Assembly: GCF_036825535.1 (NCBI RefSeq)
Contig: NZ_CP098812.1
Span: 1,302,001-1,366,000, forward strand
From: Parasalinivibrio latis
Lineage (GTDB): Bacteria > Pseudomonadota > Gammaproteobacteria > Enterobacterales > Vibrionaceae
DNA length: 64,000 nucleotides
Direction of reading: 5' to 3'
Shown here piece by piece: positions 42,042 to 50,819 of this stretch. The position numbers and the translations under genes are program-made. The notes under the pieces are model-generated. The model had not been told where the DNA came from and did not search any database. It saw only the letters and a program-made list of their open reading frames with translations. Every line of letters begins with the position of its first letter. Within the stretch, counting starts at the first letter, position 1.

Positions 42042-44345
42042 ATGACCAACCGGAAAGTCCGGATTGAATCCGAAGTCGATGCCTCCGGTGCCAAACAGGG
42101 GTTTGAGGAAATCAAACACGATGCCGGCTCCATGGCGGATGCGGTTAAACGTGCCGGGAAACAAGCCGGTGACGGCATGGACAGCGGCATCGCCCAGGGC
42201 GCCGCGAAATCGGGCAAGGCAGTGGCAGCGGCAAACCGTTCGCTGCTGTCGTCAATCAAACGCCAGACCACGGCATTCCAGCGTGAGCTTGCCGAAACCG
42301 CCTCCGGGGCTGCCCGGGGCTCGGCGGCGTACTTCCGCGAATATGCCCGGGTGCGAGGGGCGGACCTGAAAAAGCTGCGCGGATCGCTGGCGGAGCTCGA
42401 GGCGGTGGAAAAACGGGTCACGGCGTCCCAGCGGCGGCTGACCCAAAGCAGCGGTCAGGCATCTGCCAATGTGGCGAACCTGGCTGCCCAGTTCCAGGAC
42501 GTGGCGGTCACCGCTGCCCTGGCACAAAACCCGCTCCAGATTGCCCTCCAACAAGGTACCCAGATATCTGCCGCCCTCGGCGGGCAGGGTGCCGGCGGGG
42601 CCCTGAAACAACTGGGCGGGGCGTTTGCCTCGCTGATATCACCACTCTCCATTGCCACCATCGGGCTGGTTGCCCTGGCTGCCAAGGGGCTCCAGGTGGT
42701 GGACTGGGGACGCACAGCGTCTGCGGTGCTCGGCTTTGTGGCGGATCACATCGAGACCATTGCGCCGGCGGCGACGGCTGCCGCAGGCGGGCTGGCGCTG
42801 ATGTATGCCCCCGCCATACTGGGTGGGCTCAAATCCCTGGTGGTAGGTGTGGGGGCGGTGACCAAGGCGCTGCTTGCCAATGCGGCTGCATGGGTGCTTG
42901 CCAACCCGGCAACTGCCATCATTGCGGGGCTCGCGCTAGCCGGCTCGGCCCTGGTGGTGTTCCGTGACGACATCACCCGGGTGCTCGGTGTGGACATCGT
43001 CGGGGCGGCGAAAACCGGGGCCAACCGGGTGGTGGGGCTCTATGTCGGGGCGTTCCATTCGGTGATGCTGACCTGGGAGCGCCTGCCGGGCTCATTTTCC
43101 GGGGTGATGCGCCTCACCGCTGCCGTGGTGGCAAAAGGGGTGGAGCGTATCCTCACTTTCTATGTCGCCGGCTTTAACCGCCTTATCCGGGAGGTCAATG
43201 CCCTGTCCGAATCGCTTGGGCACGCCCTGTCCATCCCGGACATCCCGCCACTGGATTTGGTGGGGCTGCTCGGGCTTGAGGACCAGAAAACCCAGGTCAG
43301 CGCCCTTGCGGCTGACGTGGGCAACGCACTGAAAGCGGCGCTGTCCGCCGACTACCTCGGGACGTTTTCTGACAGCGTCAGCAGTGGGGCGAGCCTCGCC
43401 TCCACCAAACTCAGACGCCTTGCCCAGGATGCGCTCAGTTGGGGGAAAGACACCGACAAGGCGGCAACGGATGCAGGTAATGCCTTCGAGCAAGCTGCCA
43501 ACGCCATTGCCCGTCAAACGGCACAAACCCGGATTGCGATCCGGGAGCAGGCAACACTCAATCCCCTGGTTGACCGGCTCGGCTATGCCGCTGCCAAGGT
43601 GGAAGCCCGGACGCAGCTGCTAAGCGCCGCGCAACAAGCCCAACTGAAAGACACCCCAAAACTGGCTGCCGAGATTGAGCGTCTGGCTGAGAGTTATGCC
43701 CAGGCGGTGAAAGCACAGAATACCCTCGCAAGTGCCACAGACACCGACTTTTTCCGGGGTGCCCGCGCCGGGTTTGCTGAGTGGGCAGACGCCGCCAGCC
43801 AGACCGGCAGGCAAGTCAAAGAGGCGATTACCGCCGGCCTCGATGGCGCCACGGACGCCCTGACCCGCTTTGTCACCACCGGGAAAGCGGATTTCAAATC
43901 CCTTGTTGCCAGTATGCTGGCAGATTTGGTGAGGCTGGCAATTGCCCGCCGTATTATCGCCCCGCTTGCCGGATCACTTGGGCTCACCGCCAATGCCAAC
44001 GGCAATGTCTTTGCCGGTGGGACAGTACAGCCCTTTGCCAATGGCGGCATTGTGGACAGACCCACGGTGTTCCCCATGAAAAACGGCGCGGGCCTGATGG
44101 GCGAAGCCGGACCTGAGGCCATCATGCCCCTTGCCCGGGATGCGCAGGGCAGGCTCGGTGTGCGAAATGAAGGTGGTGGGGTCAATGTGGAGGTCAATGT
44201 GATCAATAACAGCAGCGCCCCGGTCAATGCCTCCCCGGGCACGGCGCGTTATGACCAGACAGCGCGGCGCTATGTGGTGGATGTGGTGTTGGAAGACATC
44301 CGCCGGGGTGGTCCGCTTAAACATGCCCTTGCCGGAGGACGGTGA
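42042..44345 (+). CDS. Tape measure protein
   Basis: 767 aa, sets tail length (expected tail about 115 nm at roughly 0.15 nm per residue). Long helical stretches, a hydrophobic Ala/Gly-rich central region (about 195-320) that may enter the host membrane, and a C-terminal lambda-type TMP domain (FANGGIVDRPTVFPMKNGAG, GEAGPEAIMPLARDAQGRLG). Short for a lambda-class tail. Confidence 0.92.
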   Translation: MTNRKVRIESEVDASGAKQGFEEIKHDAGSMADAVKRAGKQAGDGMDSGIAQGAAKSGKAVAAANRSLLSSIKRQTTAFQRELAETASGAARGSAAYFREYARVRGADLKKLRGSLAELEAVEKRVTASQRRLTQSSGQASANVANLAAQFQDVAVTAALAQNPLQIALQQGTQISAALGGQGAGGALKQLGGAFASLISPLSIATIGLVALAAKGLQVVDWGRTASAVLGFVADHIETIAPAATAAAGGLALMYAPAILGGLKSLVVGVGAVTKALLANAAAWVLANPATAIIAGLALAGSALVVFRDDITRVLGVDIVGAAKTGANRVVGLYVGAFHSVMLTWERLPGSFSGVMRLTAAVVAKGVERILTFYVAGFNRLIREVNALSESLGHALSIPDIPPLDLVGLLGLEDQKTQVSALAADVGNALKAALSADYLGTFSDSVSSGASLASTKLRRLAQDALSWGKDTDKAATDAGNAFEQAANAIARQTAQTRIAIREQATLNPLVDRLGYAAAKVEARTQLLSAAQQAQLKDTPKLAAEIERLAESYAQAVKAQNTLASATDTDFFRGARAGFAEWADAASQTGRQVKEAITAGLDGATDALTRFVTTGKADFKSLVASMLADLVRLAIARRIIAPLAGSLGLTANANGNVFAGGTVQPFANGGIVDRPTVFPMKNGAGLMGEAGPEAIMPLARDAQGRLGVRNEGGGVNVEVNVINNSSAPVNASPGTARYDQTARRYVVDVVLEDIRRGGPLKHALAGGR

Positions 44346-44698
44346 TGCCGTTGTTGCCACCCTATGTACGCCTTGCCTTTGACTATGGGGAGACCCTGGA
44401 CCGGGGCGTTATCCGCACCGATATGGATGGGGGCATTGCCAAGCAGCGCCCCCGTTACTCCCGGGCCATCCGTACCCGGCACGTCAAACTGGTTGTCCTG
44501 TCACTTGCCGACAAGCTGGCGTTTGATAGGTGGTGGGACACGGAGCTCAATGGCGGGGCGGAGTGGTTCACCTACCCAGACCCGCTGAGGGGCGGCACGG
44601 AAACCGCCCGGTTTGTGACCGCGTCCCTGGCATGGCGCGCGGTGAACAGGGATGTATGGGAAGCGCAAAGTGACATCGAATCGCTCGGAGGACTGTGA
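44345..44698 (+). CDS. Minor tail protein, gpM-like position
   Basis: 117 aa. FDRWWDTELNGGAEWFTYPD is a motif of the tail-tip proteins that follow the tape measure in lambda-like phages. ATG at 44345 overlaps the previous stop (TGATG). Confidence 0.75.
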   Translation: MPLLPPYVRLAFDYGETLDRGVIRTDMDGGIAKQRPRYSRAIRTRHVKLVVLSLADKLAFDRWWDTELNGGAEWFTYPDPLRGGTETARFVTASLAWRAVNRDVWEAQSDIESLGGL

Positions 44699-45174
44699 TG
44701 CCAAGAAACTATAGCAAGGCTGCCAAGACCAACCTCAATGCAGTCAGTGCAGCCGATCCGATGCCGGTGCTGATTGAAATCCACCACGCCAGTTTTAGCG
44801 AGCCCGCAAGGTTGGTTGCGGACACCGATGACCTGGTTCACCAGGGGGATCTCTACACGGCGCTTCCTGTGGAGGTGAGCCTGCCTGAAGAAGGGGAGGG
44901 GCGTGCGCCGCAGGCAAGGCTTGTCCTTGATAATGTGGGCAGGGTACTGACGGAAGCTATCGACAATACCCGGGGGCTTGAAGGGGGCTTTTGCCGGATC
45001 CTCCAGGTGATGCGCAGCCACCCAGACCATGTGGAGTGGCAAACTGACCTTGATGTGATGCAGGCGCGGGTGGACCAGCAGGTTGCCGAGTTGGTGCTCG
45101 GTTACGAGGACTTTCTCAACAAAGCGGCGGTCACGGTGTATTACACACCGGAAACGTCGCCGGGACTGTTCTGA
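44698..45174 (+). CDS. DUF1833 tail tip protein (gpL-like)
   Basis: 158 aa. EIHHASFSEPARLVADTDD and QVAELVLGYEDFLNKA fit DUF1833, a tail-tip assembly family adjacent to NlpC/P60 proteins. Overlap TGATG with the previous gene; the stop overlaps the next. Confidence 0.8.
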   Translation: MPRNYSKAAKTNLNAVSAADPMPVLIEIHHASFSEPARLVADTDDLVHQGDLYTALPVEVSLPEEGEGRAPQARLVLDNVGRVLTEAIDNTRGLEGGFCRILQVMRSHPDHVEWQTDLDVMQARVDQQVAELVLGYEDFLNKAAVTVYYTPETSPGLF

Positions 45175-45557
45175 TGCATTGGTCTGATGCCTATGTCGGG
45201 CGCCGCTATGACTCTGACACCTACGACTGCGGGGACTTAGCCCGGGATGTGGCCTGGGACCGGTTTGGTTTGTGTTTGGAATTTCCTGCCCATGCCTCGA
45301 GGCCAGACCGGCTCGAATCCGAGATACGTGCGCTTGAAACGAGCTTTGCGGAAAAGGTTGGTACCCCGTCTGATGGCGAGCCGGTGCTGCTTTACCACCG
45401 CGGCTATGCGGCGCATATCGGTGTTGCCGCACACATTAACGGCGAATGGCACTGTCTTCATAACCTAAAGGGGATGGGGGTGGTGCGCGAGCGTATGAGC
45501 CGGCTTGAACACTGTCCGGGTGGCGGGATAGCGGGGTACTACCGATGGAAAAGGTAG
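45174..45557 (+). CDS. NlpC/P60 tail-tip peptidase (gpK-like)
   Basis: 127 aa. Catalytic Cys in YDCGDLARDVA (about residue 20) and His in GYAAHIGVAA (about 83). Cuts peptidoglycan or takes part in tip assembly during DNA entry. Overlaps J by 13 bp. Confidence 0.85.
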   Translation: MHWSDAYVGRRYDSDTYDCGDLARDVAWDRFGLCLEFPAHASRPDRLESEIRALETSFAEKVGTPSDGEPVLLYHRGYAAHIGVAAHINGEWHCLHNLKGMGVVRERMSRLEHCPGGGIAGYYRWKR

Positions 45558-48500
45558 CCCTTTCCCACCTGCCGAACCCCGTGTCCCTGGATGGGCGCGA
45601 ACAAGTGACCTTGCCGTACATTCCCGGGGAAACCCTGGGGGAGTACCTGATACGGGCAGGGATAACGGTGACGGATGCCGTGCCGGTGGTGGTGTATCGC
45701 AATGATGTCCGGGTTGAAGGGGACTGGCGGGCGGTTTGCCTGAGCCAGGGGGACCAGGTGGTGATCCGCGCAGCGGTCAAAGGCAAGACCGTGGCGCAGG
45801 TGGTTGGGGCGATTGCGGTGATTGCCGTGTCTGTTTTCCTGCCGCCTGTGCTGGCAGCAGCAGGGTTTGGGGTTGTCGCCTCCTCGCTTATCACCGCGGC
45901 AGTGGTGGTGGGGACCAGCCTGCTGGTCAATGCCCTGACCCCGGTACCCGGTGTGCCCTCGTTCAGTGCGGTGACCAACGAAACCAAAGACCGGTACCTG
46001 TTAAGCGGTACCCGAAACCGGACCCGTAAATTCGAACCGCTTCCCCTGGTCATTGGCAGGATGCGGATCCATCCCGACCTTGGCAGCCAGCCTTACACGA
46101 TTTTTGACCAGCAAGAGCAGTACCTGTACCAGACGTTTCATTTAGGGCTTCAGCCGGAGCTTGCCCTGTCTGACCTTCGCATCGGCAATGCACCGGCGGG
46201 CGGGTTTAACCATTTGCAGGTGCATTACAACGATACCGAAGGGAAACTGCCTGAGCTGTTTGGCAATGTCGATACGGTCCCCGGGGTGGAAATCAAAAAG
46301 TCTGACGGCTGGGTGGTCCGCTCAACCGCACCGAATACGGTAAAACTCCAGATAGACATCCAGGGAACGGCATTTGATACCGATGACCGGGGCGCGGCGC
46401 TCAACCGGACCATGTACTTTGATGTGGAGGTCTACAAAGTTGAGGCAGACGGGAGCAAAACCTACCAGTCTACCGGCAACTACTGGCTGACCGGTGACGG
46501 GGTGAACACGGTCCGTTTCACCCATACCCTGATGGGGGTGACCGGACCGGGTACCTTTGAGGTCTGGGTACGCAAAACCAGTGAGGACAAAAGCACCACC
46601 CGCGGACAGCGCAAGTTTTCCTGGGTGGCATTGCGGGCATTCCAGCCGGACAACGCAAACTATACCGGACAGCGACGGGTGGGGTTGTCTGTCCGTGCCT
46701 CCGGTCAACTGTCCGGCGCCCTGGATGCGTTCAACCTGGTGGCGGCGGACAGTATCCCCGCCTGGAACGGCATAGTCTGGGTTGAACGGCAAACTTCCAA
46801 CCCAGCTTGGTGGCTGTTGTGGTGGTACCGTGGGAAACGGGACAGCCTGGGTAAACGCCTTTATGGCGCAGGGTTGCCGGACAGCCGGATTGACGTGGAC
46901 AGCATCAAGGCATTCGGTGCCTGGTGCGAGCGCAAAAACCTGACGGTGAATATGCTGGTTGACCGCGCTGCCACCATCCGCGACATCGCTGTGCTCATTG
47001 CCCGGGCAGGACGGGGCGAGCCGACCTGGCAAACCGGACGTTACGGGGTCATTTGGGATGACGATAGCCTGAGCCCGTCTGCAGTGTTCGGGCCTGCCAA
47101 CATCAAAGCCGGCAGCTTTAAGGTGGAATACCTCTCCGGCAAACTTGCCGATGAAGTGGTGGTGAATTTCCTCAACAAAGATCTCAACTGGCAACCCGAC
47201 AGCGTACGTGCCCGTGTCGGGGGCATTACCGAGCCGGACAACCCGGTGACCATTGATTTCACCGGCTGTACGGACAAAGACCAGGCGGGGCGGGAAGCCT
47301 CCCTGATGGCAGCAGCGCAATTGTACCTGCGGCGCCGGACCAGTTGGGAAACCGACCGGGAGGGGCTTGTGGTTGGTAAGGGCGATGTAGTGCGCCTCAG
47401 TCATGACATGGTGGGCTGGTCCCACTCAGGCAGGCTGGTGTCTGGTTCGCAAACCCGTGTAGAGCTGGATGCGGACGTCCCGGCAGGCAGCGATGCCTAC
47501 CTGGGGCTGCGCTTCCCGGACGGGCGTTATAAAACCTACCGCGTGGCTTCACTGGACGGGCGGGTGGTGACACCTCTGGATGCGATTGTTGCCGGGGCAG
47601 GGGAAGATCCGTTGCCTGTTCCGGATGACGGTGTGTTCCCAGCCTGTGACTGGATGTGGTTCTACGATCCGGCGACCTCACCGGGACGGCTGGTGAAGGT
47701 CACCGATGTCCAGGCACTGGATGACAACACCTTGCGTTTTGTCGCCATGGATTACCTGGAGGCTTACTTTGAGGCAGAGACACTGCCGTATATCTACCAT
47801 CCGGGGTACCAGTCCACTCACCTGGATCTAGGGATGGGACCGGTCACCGCCGTTGCCGGGTTCTCGGTGGCTGAGAGTCAGCGGTACACGCGGGAAGGGC
47901 AGCGTATACCTGTCGGTCTGGCAACCTGGCTGCCGGTGCTGGGCGCAGTCAGTTACCAGCTGCGCTGGCGACGGGCGGGCAGCCTTTGGCAAACCCTCAC
48001 CGCCGATCTGCCGGAGCTTCAGTTCGATTGCCCGGCGGGTGAATACCAGGCCTCTGTGGTTGCCACCCTGTCAAACGGCAGCCTGACTCCGCCAAGTACA
48101 CTGACCTTTACCATTTTGGACGCGCCGCTGCCGGCGAGCCCTGTGTTCGGCTTCGAGGCGGAGGTGGTCAATAACGGGGTGCTGCTTCGCTGGGAGGACT
48201 GCCCGGATCCGGATTACCTGAAAACCGAGGTCCGTAAGGGCAACGATTTTTCAACCGCAACCCTGGTGACCGAAAAACGCAGCCGCACCCACCTGTTGGG
48301 CTGGCTTTCTGCCGGGAGCCATGTGTTCTGGGCCCGTCACTGGAATGTGTCCCTGCCGGGTGTTGAGGCCACGAGGCTTGAAAAAGTGGTCCTGGCCCCG
48401 TCTGAGGTCAACATTGTGCGTGCCGATCTCCAGGCAAACGCCCTGGCCCTTGGCTGGGAAGATGCGTTCACCGACCAGCCTATCAAAAGCTACTCCATCA

Positions 48501-49402
48501 GCATTGGCGGACAGGGAAGCACACCACAAAGCGCCACGTTTTACGGCAAAGCCGGGGCGGATTCGCGCTCGGAAGTGGTGATATTCAGTACGGCGGGAAA
48601 CTACCGGGTCTTTGTCTGGGCAACGGATGTGGCGGGCAATGCTGGCCCTGTCCGCAGCATCGATGTGGTGGTGTCACTGCCTGCAAATTACTCCCTGGCA
48701 GCCGCATACAGTGCCCTCGACGGGGCGTTACTGACCCACGCGCTCCAAAGCGGAACCGGGGTACTGTTACCCGTTAAAGGTGGTGAGACCTGGCAGCAGC
48801 ATTTTACCGGCAGGGGCTGGCAAAACATCCAGGCCCAGGTCAATGCCGGGTTCCCGAAATACATCATGCCCGGCGAAAGCAGCGGGCAGGTGGTCCACGA
48901 GCATGACCTTGGCAAACTCCTGCCTGCAGCGACGCTGTCCGTCATCCCGTCCCAGACGCTGGTTGCCGGCAGCCTGGATATCCGCATTGATATCGCCTGG
49001 CAAGGTGATGATGCCACCTGGCGGCAGGCACCACCGGGTGCGCTTGAGGTTCAAGCTGCGAATGTCCGGCGGGTCAGGGTGACGGCGTCTGCCAACGGAT
49101 CGGGGGGCGATGACCTTTTGCGCGTAGACGCATTGAATGTGGCGGTTCGTACCGAAGACAAAACTGAAACCGGGCGTCTGGCCCTGAACCAGGCAGACAC
49201 CAATGGCACGGTGTTTACCCCGTCTAAGACCTGGCTGGATATTGTCAGCGCCGTGGTCACCCCGCAAAACAGCCCGAACATTGCCAGGACCAACGTCATT
49301 ATTGATGACGCCGGCGCGCAACCTGTGGTCCGTATCCAGGCATGGGACCAGAACGGGCAGCGCACCGGCGGTGATGTATCCATCCTCTTGGGAGGCTATT
49401 GA
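45545..49402 (+). CDS. Host specificity protein J (central tail fibre)
   Basis: 1285 aa. N-terminal beta-grasp part (IPGETLGEYLIRAGITVTDA), hydrophobic segment 78-135 as in TipJ/lambda I-J fusion proteins (VVGAIAVIAVSVFLPPVLAA), then the J hub domains (about 170-730) and fibronectin-like repeats (about 780-1100), ending in a variable receptor-contact region. It also covers the role of lambda I at its start. Determines host range. Confidence 0.92.
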   Translation: MEKVALSHLPNPVSLDGREQVTLPYIPGETLGEYLIRAGITVTDAVPVVVYRNDVRVEGDWRAVCLSQGDQVVIRAAVKGKTVAQVVGAIAVIAVSVFLPPVLAAAGFGVVASSLITAAVVVGTSLLVNALTPVPGVPSFSAVTNETKDRYLLSGTRNRTRKFEPLPLVIGRMRIHPDLGSQPYTIFDQQEQYLYQTFHLGLQPELALSDLRIGNAPAGGFNHLQVHYNDTEGKLPELFGNVDTVPGVEIKKSDGWVVRSTAPNTVKLQIDIQGTAFDTDDRGAALNRTMYFDVEVYKVEADGSKTYQSTGNYWLTGDGVNTVRFTHTLMGVTGPGTFEVWVRKTSEDKSTTRGQRKFSWVALRAFQPDNANYTGQRRVGLSVRASGQLSGALDAFNLVAADSIPAWNGIVWVERQTSNPAWWLLWWYRGKRDSLGKRLYGAGLPDSRIDVDSIKAFGAWCERKNLTVNMLVDRAATIRDIAVLIARAGRGEPTWQTGRYGVIWDDDSLSPSAVFGPANIKAGSFKVEYLSGKLADEVVVNFLNKDLNWQPDSVRARVGGITEPDNPVTIDFTGCTDKDQAGREASLMAAAQLYLRRRTSWETDREGLVVGKGDVVRLSHDMVGWSHSGRLVSGSQTRVELDADVPAGSDAYLGLRFPDGRYKTYRVASLDGRVVTPLDAIVAGAGEDPLPVPDDGVFPACDWMWFYDPATSPGRLVKVTDVQALDDNTLRFVAMDYLEAYFEAETLPYIYHPGYQSTHLDLGMGPVTAVAGFSVAESQRYTREGQRIPVGLATWLPVLGAVSYQLRWRRAGSLWQTLTADLPELQFDCPAGEYQASVVATLSNGSLTPPSTLTFTILDAPLPASPVFGFEAEVVNNGVLLRWEDCPDPDYLKTEVRKGNDFSTATLVTEKRSRTHLLGWLSAGSHVFWARHWNVSLPGVEATRLEKVVLAPSEVNIVRADLQANALALGWEDAFTDQPIKSYSISIGGQGSTPQSATFYGKAGADSRSEVVIFSTAGNYRVFVWATDVAGNAGPVRSIDVVVSLPANYSLAAAYSALDGALLTHALQSGTGVLLPVKGGETWQQHFTGRGWQNIQAQVNAGFPKYIMPGESSGQVVHEHDLGKLLPAATLSVIPSQTLVAGSLDIRIDIAWQGDDATWRQAPPGALEVQAANVRRVRVTASANGSGGDDLLRVDALNVAVRTEDKTETGRLALNQADTNGTVFTPSKTWLDIVSAVVTPQNSPNIARTNVIIDDAGAQPVVRIQAWDQNGQRTGGDVSILLGGY

Positions 49403-49830
49403 TGGCAGACCTTAACGACTTAAACCAACCGGGCCTTGACAGCGATTACGCCACCGAGGTCCTGCAAACCCTCAAAGGGCACATCGTAAGGCTATGGGGG
49501 CTGGACTATTCCGGCATGACCGGTCTTCAGGCAGGCATGAAACGCCTGGTCAAACTGCAAAACAAGCATGTCCGGCTGCTTGAGCGCCAGGCAAACGGGA
49601 CGGAGGTGGAGATTTTCAACTCCAGTGAAATCAAACCGTCAGGTATCAGTGATGTCCCGGGCCTTCAGGAAGCACTCGACAATACCGGTACCTTCGGGGC
49701 GTTCACGGTTTCTGAGGTTGGGGGCGTGCTCCATATCACCCACAACGGGGTGCTGATATTCAAGCTCGACAGCAGCGGTAACCTCACCCTCAAAGGCGAT
49801 GCCGAAGGCATGCGGAGTAACCTGCAATGA
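49402..49830 (+). CDS. Tail fibre-associated protein
   Basis: 142 aa. Helical start with KRLVKLQNKHVRLLERQANG, then short beta repeats (VLHITHNGVLIFKLDSSGNL). TGATG overlap with J, ATGA overlap with the next gene, so co-translated with the fibre set. No family recognised. Confidence 0.65.
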   Translation: MADLNDLNQPGLDSDYATEVLQTLKGHIVRLWGLDYSGMTGLQAGMKRLVKLQNKHVRLLERQANGTEVEIFNSSEIKPSGISDVPGLQEALDNTGTFGAFTVSEVGGVLHITHNGVLIFKLDSSGNLTLKGDAEGMRSNLQ

Positions 49831-50810
49831 CGTTGCCCTTAAGTGGCCCGATTTCCCTGGAAGATATCGGGATGGAGTTTGAGGACACGCCGCCACACCG
49901 GCTGACCGAGTTTTACCGGGGCGGGGGATTGGTGCCCGATAACAACACGGGTATTCCAACCACCGGGCCCGTGCGGCTGACGGATTTTTATGGTGGGGTC
50001 AATGAGGCGGTGGAGGTGGTGACAGATGCGCCGTCCTTGTCGTTACATGCCGTCTTTGGTGCTGCCTGGGCGGATAACGTGCCCAAGCGGCTGGTTGTGC
50101 CTGCGGGAGTGGTGGTTGGCCCCATTACAGCGGCGGCAGGTCGGCAGGGCAGCCTTCGCATTGACAATGCCGGGGAAGTACAGGGTCTCGGTGGTGTCTC
50201 CAATGGAGGCCACGGCGGCGCGGCACTTACCGTCAATGGTGATTTCTCCCTCTATAACACGGGTACCATCCGTGGTGGCGGCGGAGGCGGTGGTCGCGGG
50301 GGAACCGGCGGCGGTGCCCGGGAGCCTGGCTCAGGGTGGTATTACGACCCTAACTGGAAGTGGCTGGAAGGCAATGATATCCAGGTGGTGTTGTGGGGCG
50401 GGACAGAAGTCTACCGGGGGCCTCTGACCTACGGGAGCGTGACCATCAGCGGCATGTTATACACCCGCGGTGGGTGGCACGCGAACGGCAGTGGGGTGTT
50501 CCATTCAGAATACGGTGTCTACCGCCAACTGTTGGGTGGCATCGGGGGCAGTGGCGGACGCGGACGTGGCTATGGTCAGACCCAACTGGCGGGTGAGCCG
50601 GGACAGGAAGGCCCTGCGGGCACCGGTCGAGGGGGGCGTGGTGGTGACGGAGGCAACTGGGGCGCAGATGGTGGCGATGGCCTCATTGGTGTCAACGGCT
50701 TCCCCGGTAAATGGGGTGGATTCTCCGGTGCGTCCATACACATCATCGGCGGCAATGTCACTTTCATTGAACGGGGTACGCTTCAGGGCCCGATTACAGC
50801 ACTGGGATAA
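49827..50810 (+). CDS. Glycine-rich tail adhesin
   Basis: 327 aa. N-terminal ISLEDIGMEFEDTPPHRLTE motif is common in phage and lipoprotein-like baseplate proteins. A beta-helical middle follows (LRIDNAGEVQGLGGVSNGGH). Two glycine tracts (about 150-165 GGGGGGGRGGTGGG, and 240-300) resemble the polyglycine-II sandwich of Salmonella phage S16 gp38 adhesins. Probable receptor-binding tip. Confidence 0.72.
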   Translation: MTLPLSGPISLEDIGMEFEDTPPHRLTEFYRGGGLVPDNNTGIPTTGPVRLTDFYGGVNEAVEVVTDAPSLSLHAVFGAAWADNVPKRLVVPAGVVVGPITAAAGRQGSLRIDNAGEVQGLGGVSNGGHGGAALTVNGDFSLYNTGTIRGGGGGGGRGGTGGGAREPGSGWYYDPNWKWLEGNDIQVVLWGGTEVYRGPLTYGSVTISGMLYTRGGWHANGSGVFHSEYGVYRQLLGGIGGSGGRGRGYGQTQLAGEPGQEGPAGTGRGGRGGDGGNWGADGGDGLIGVNGFPGKWGGFSGASIHIIGGNVTFIERGTLQGPITALG

Positions 50811-50819
50811 GGAGGCAAG

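Noticed and set aside
46322..47425. 367-aa minus-strand reading frame
   Set aside because: Antisense to the J gene in GC-rich DNA; a shadow frame without motif or start signal.
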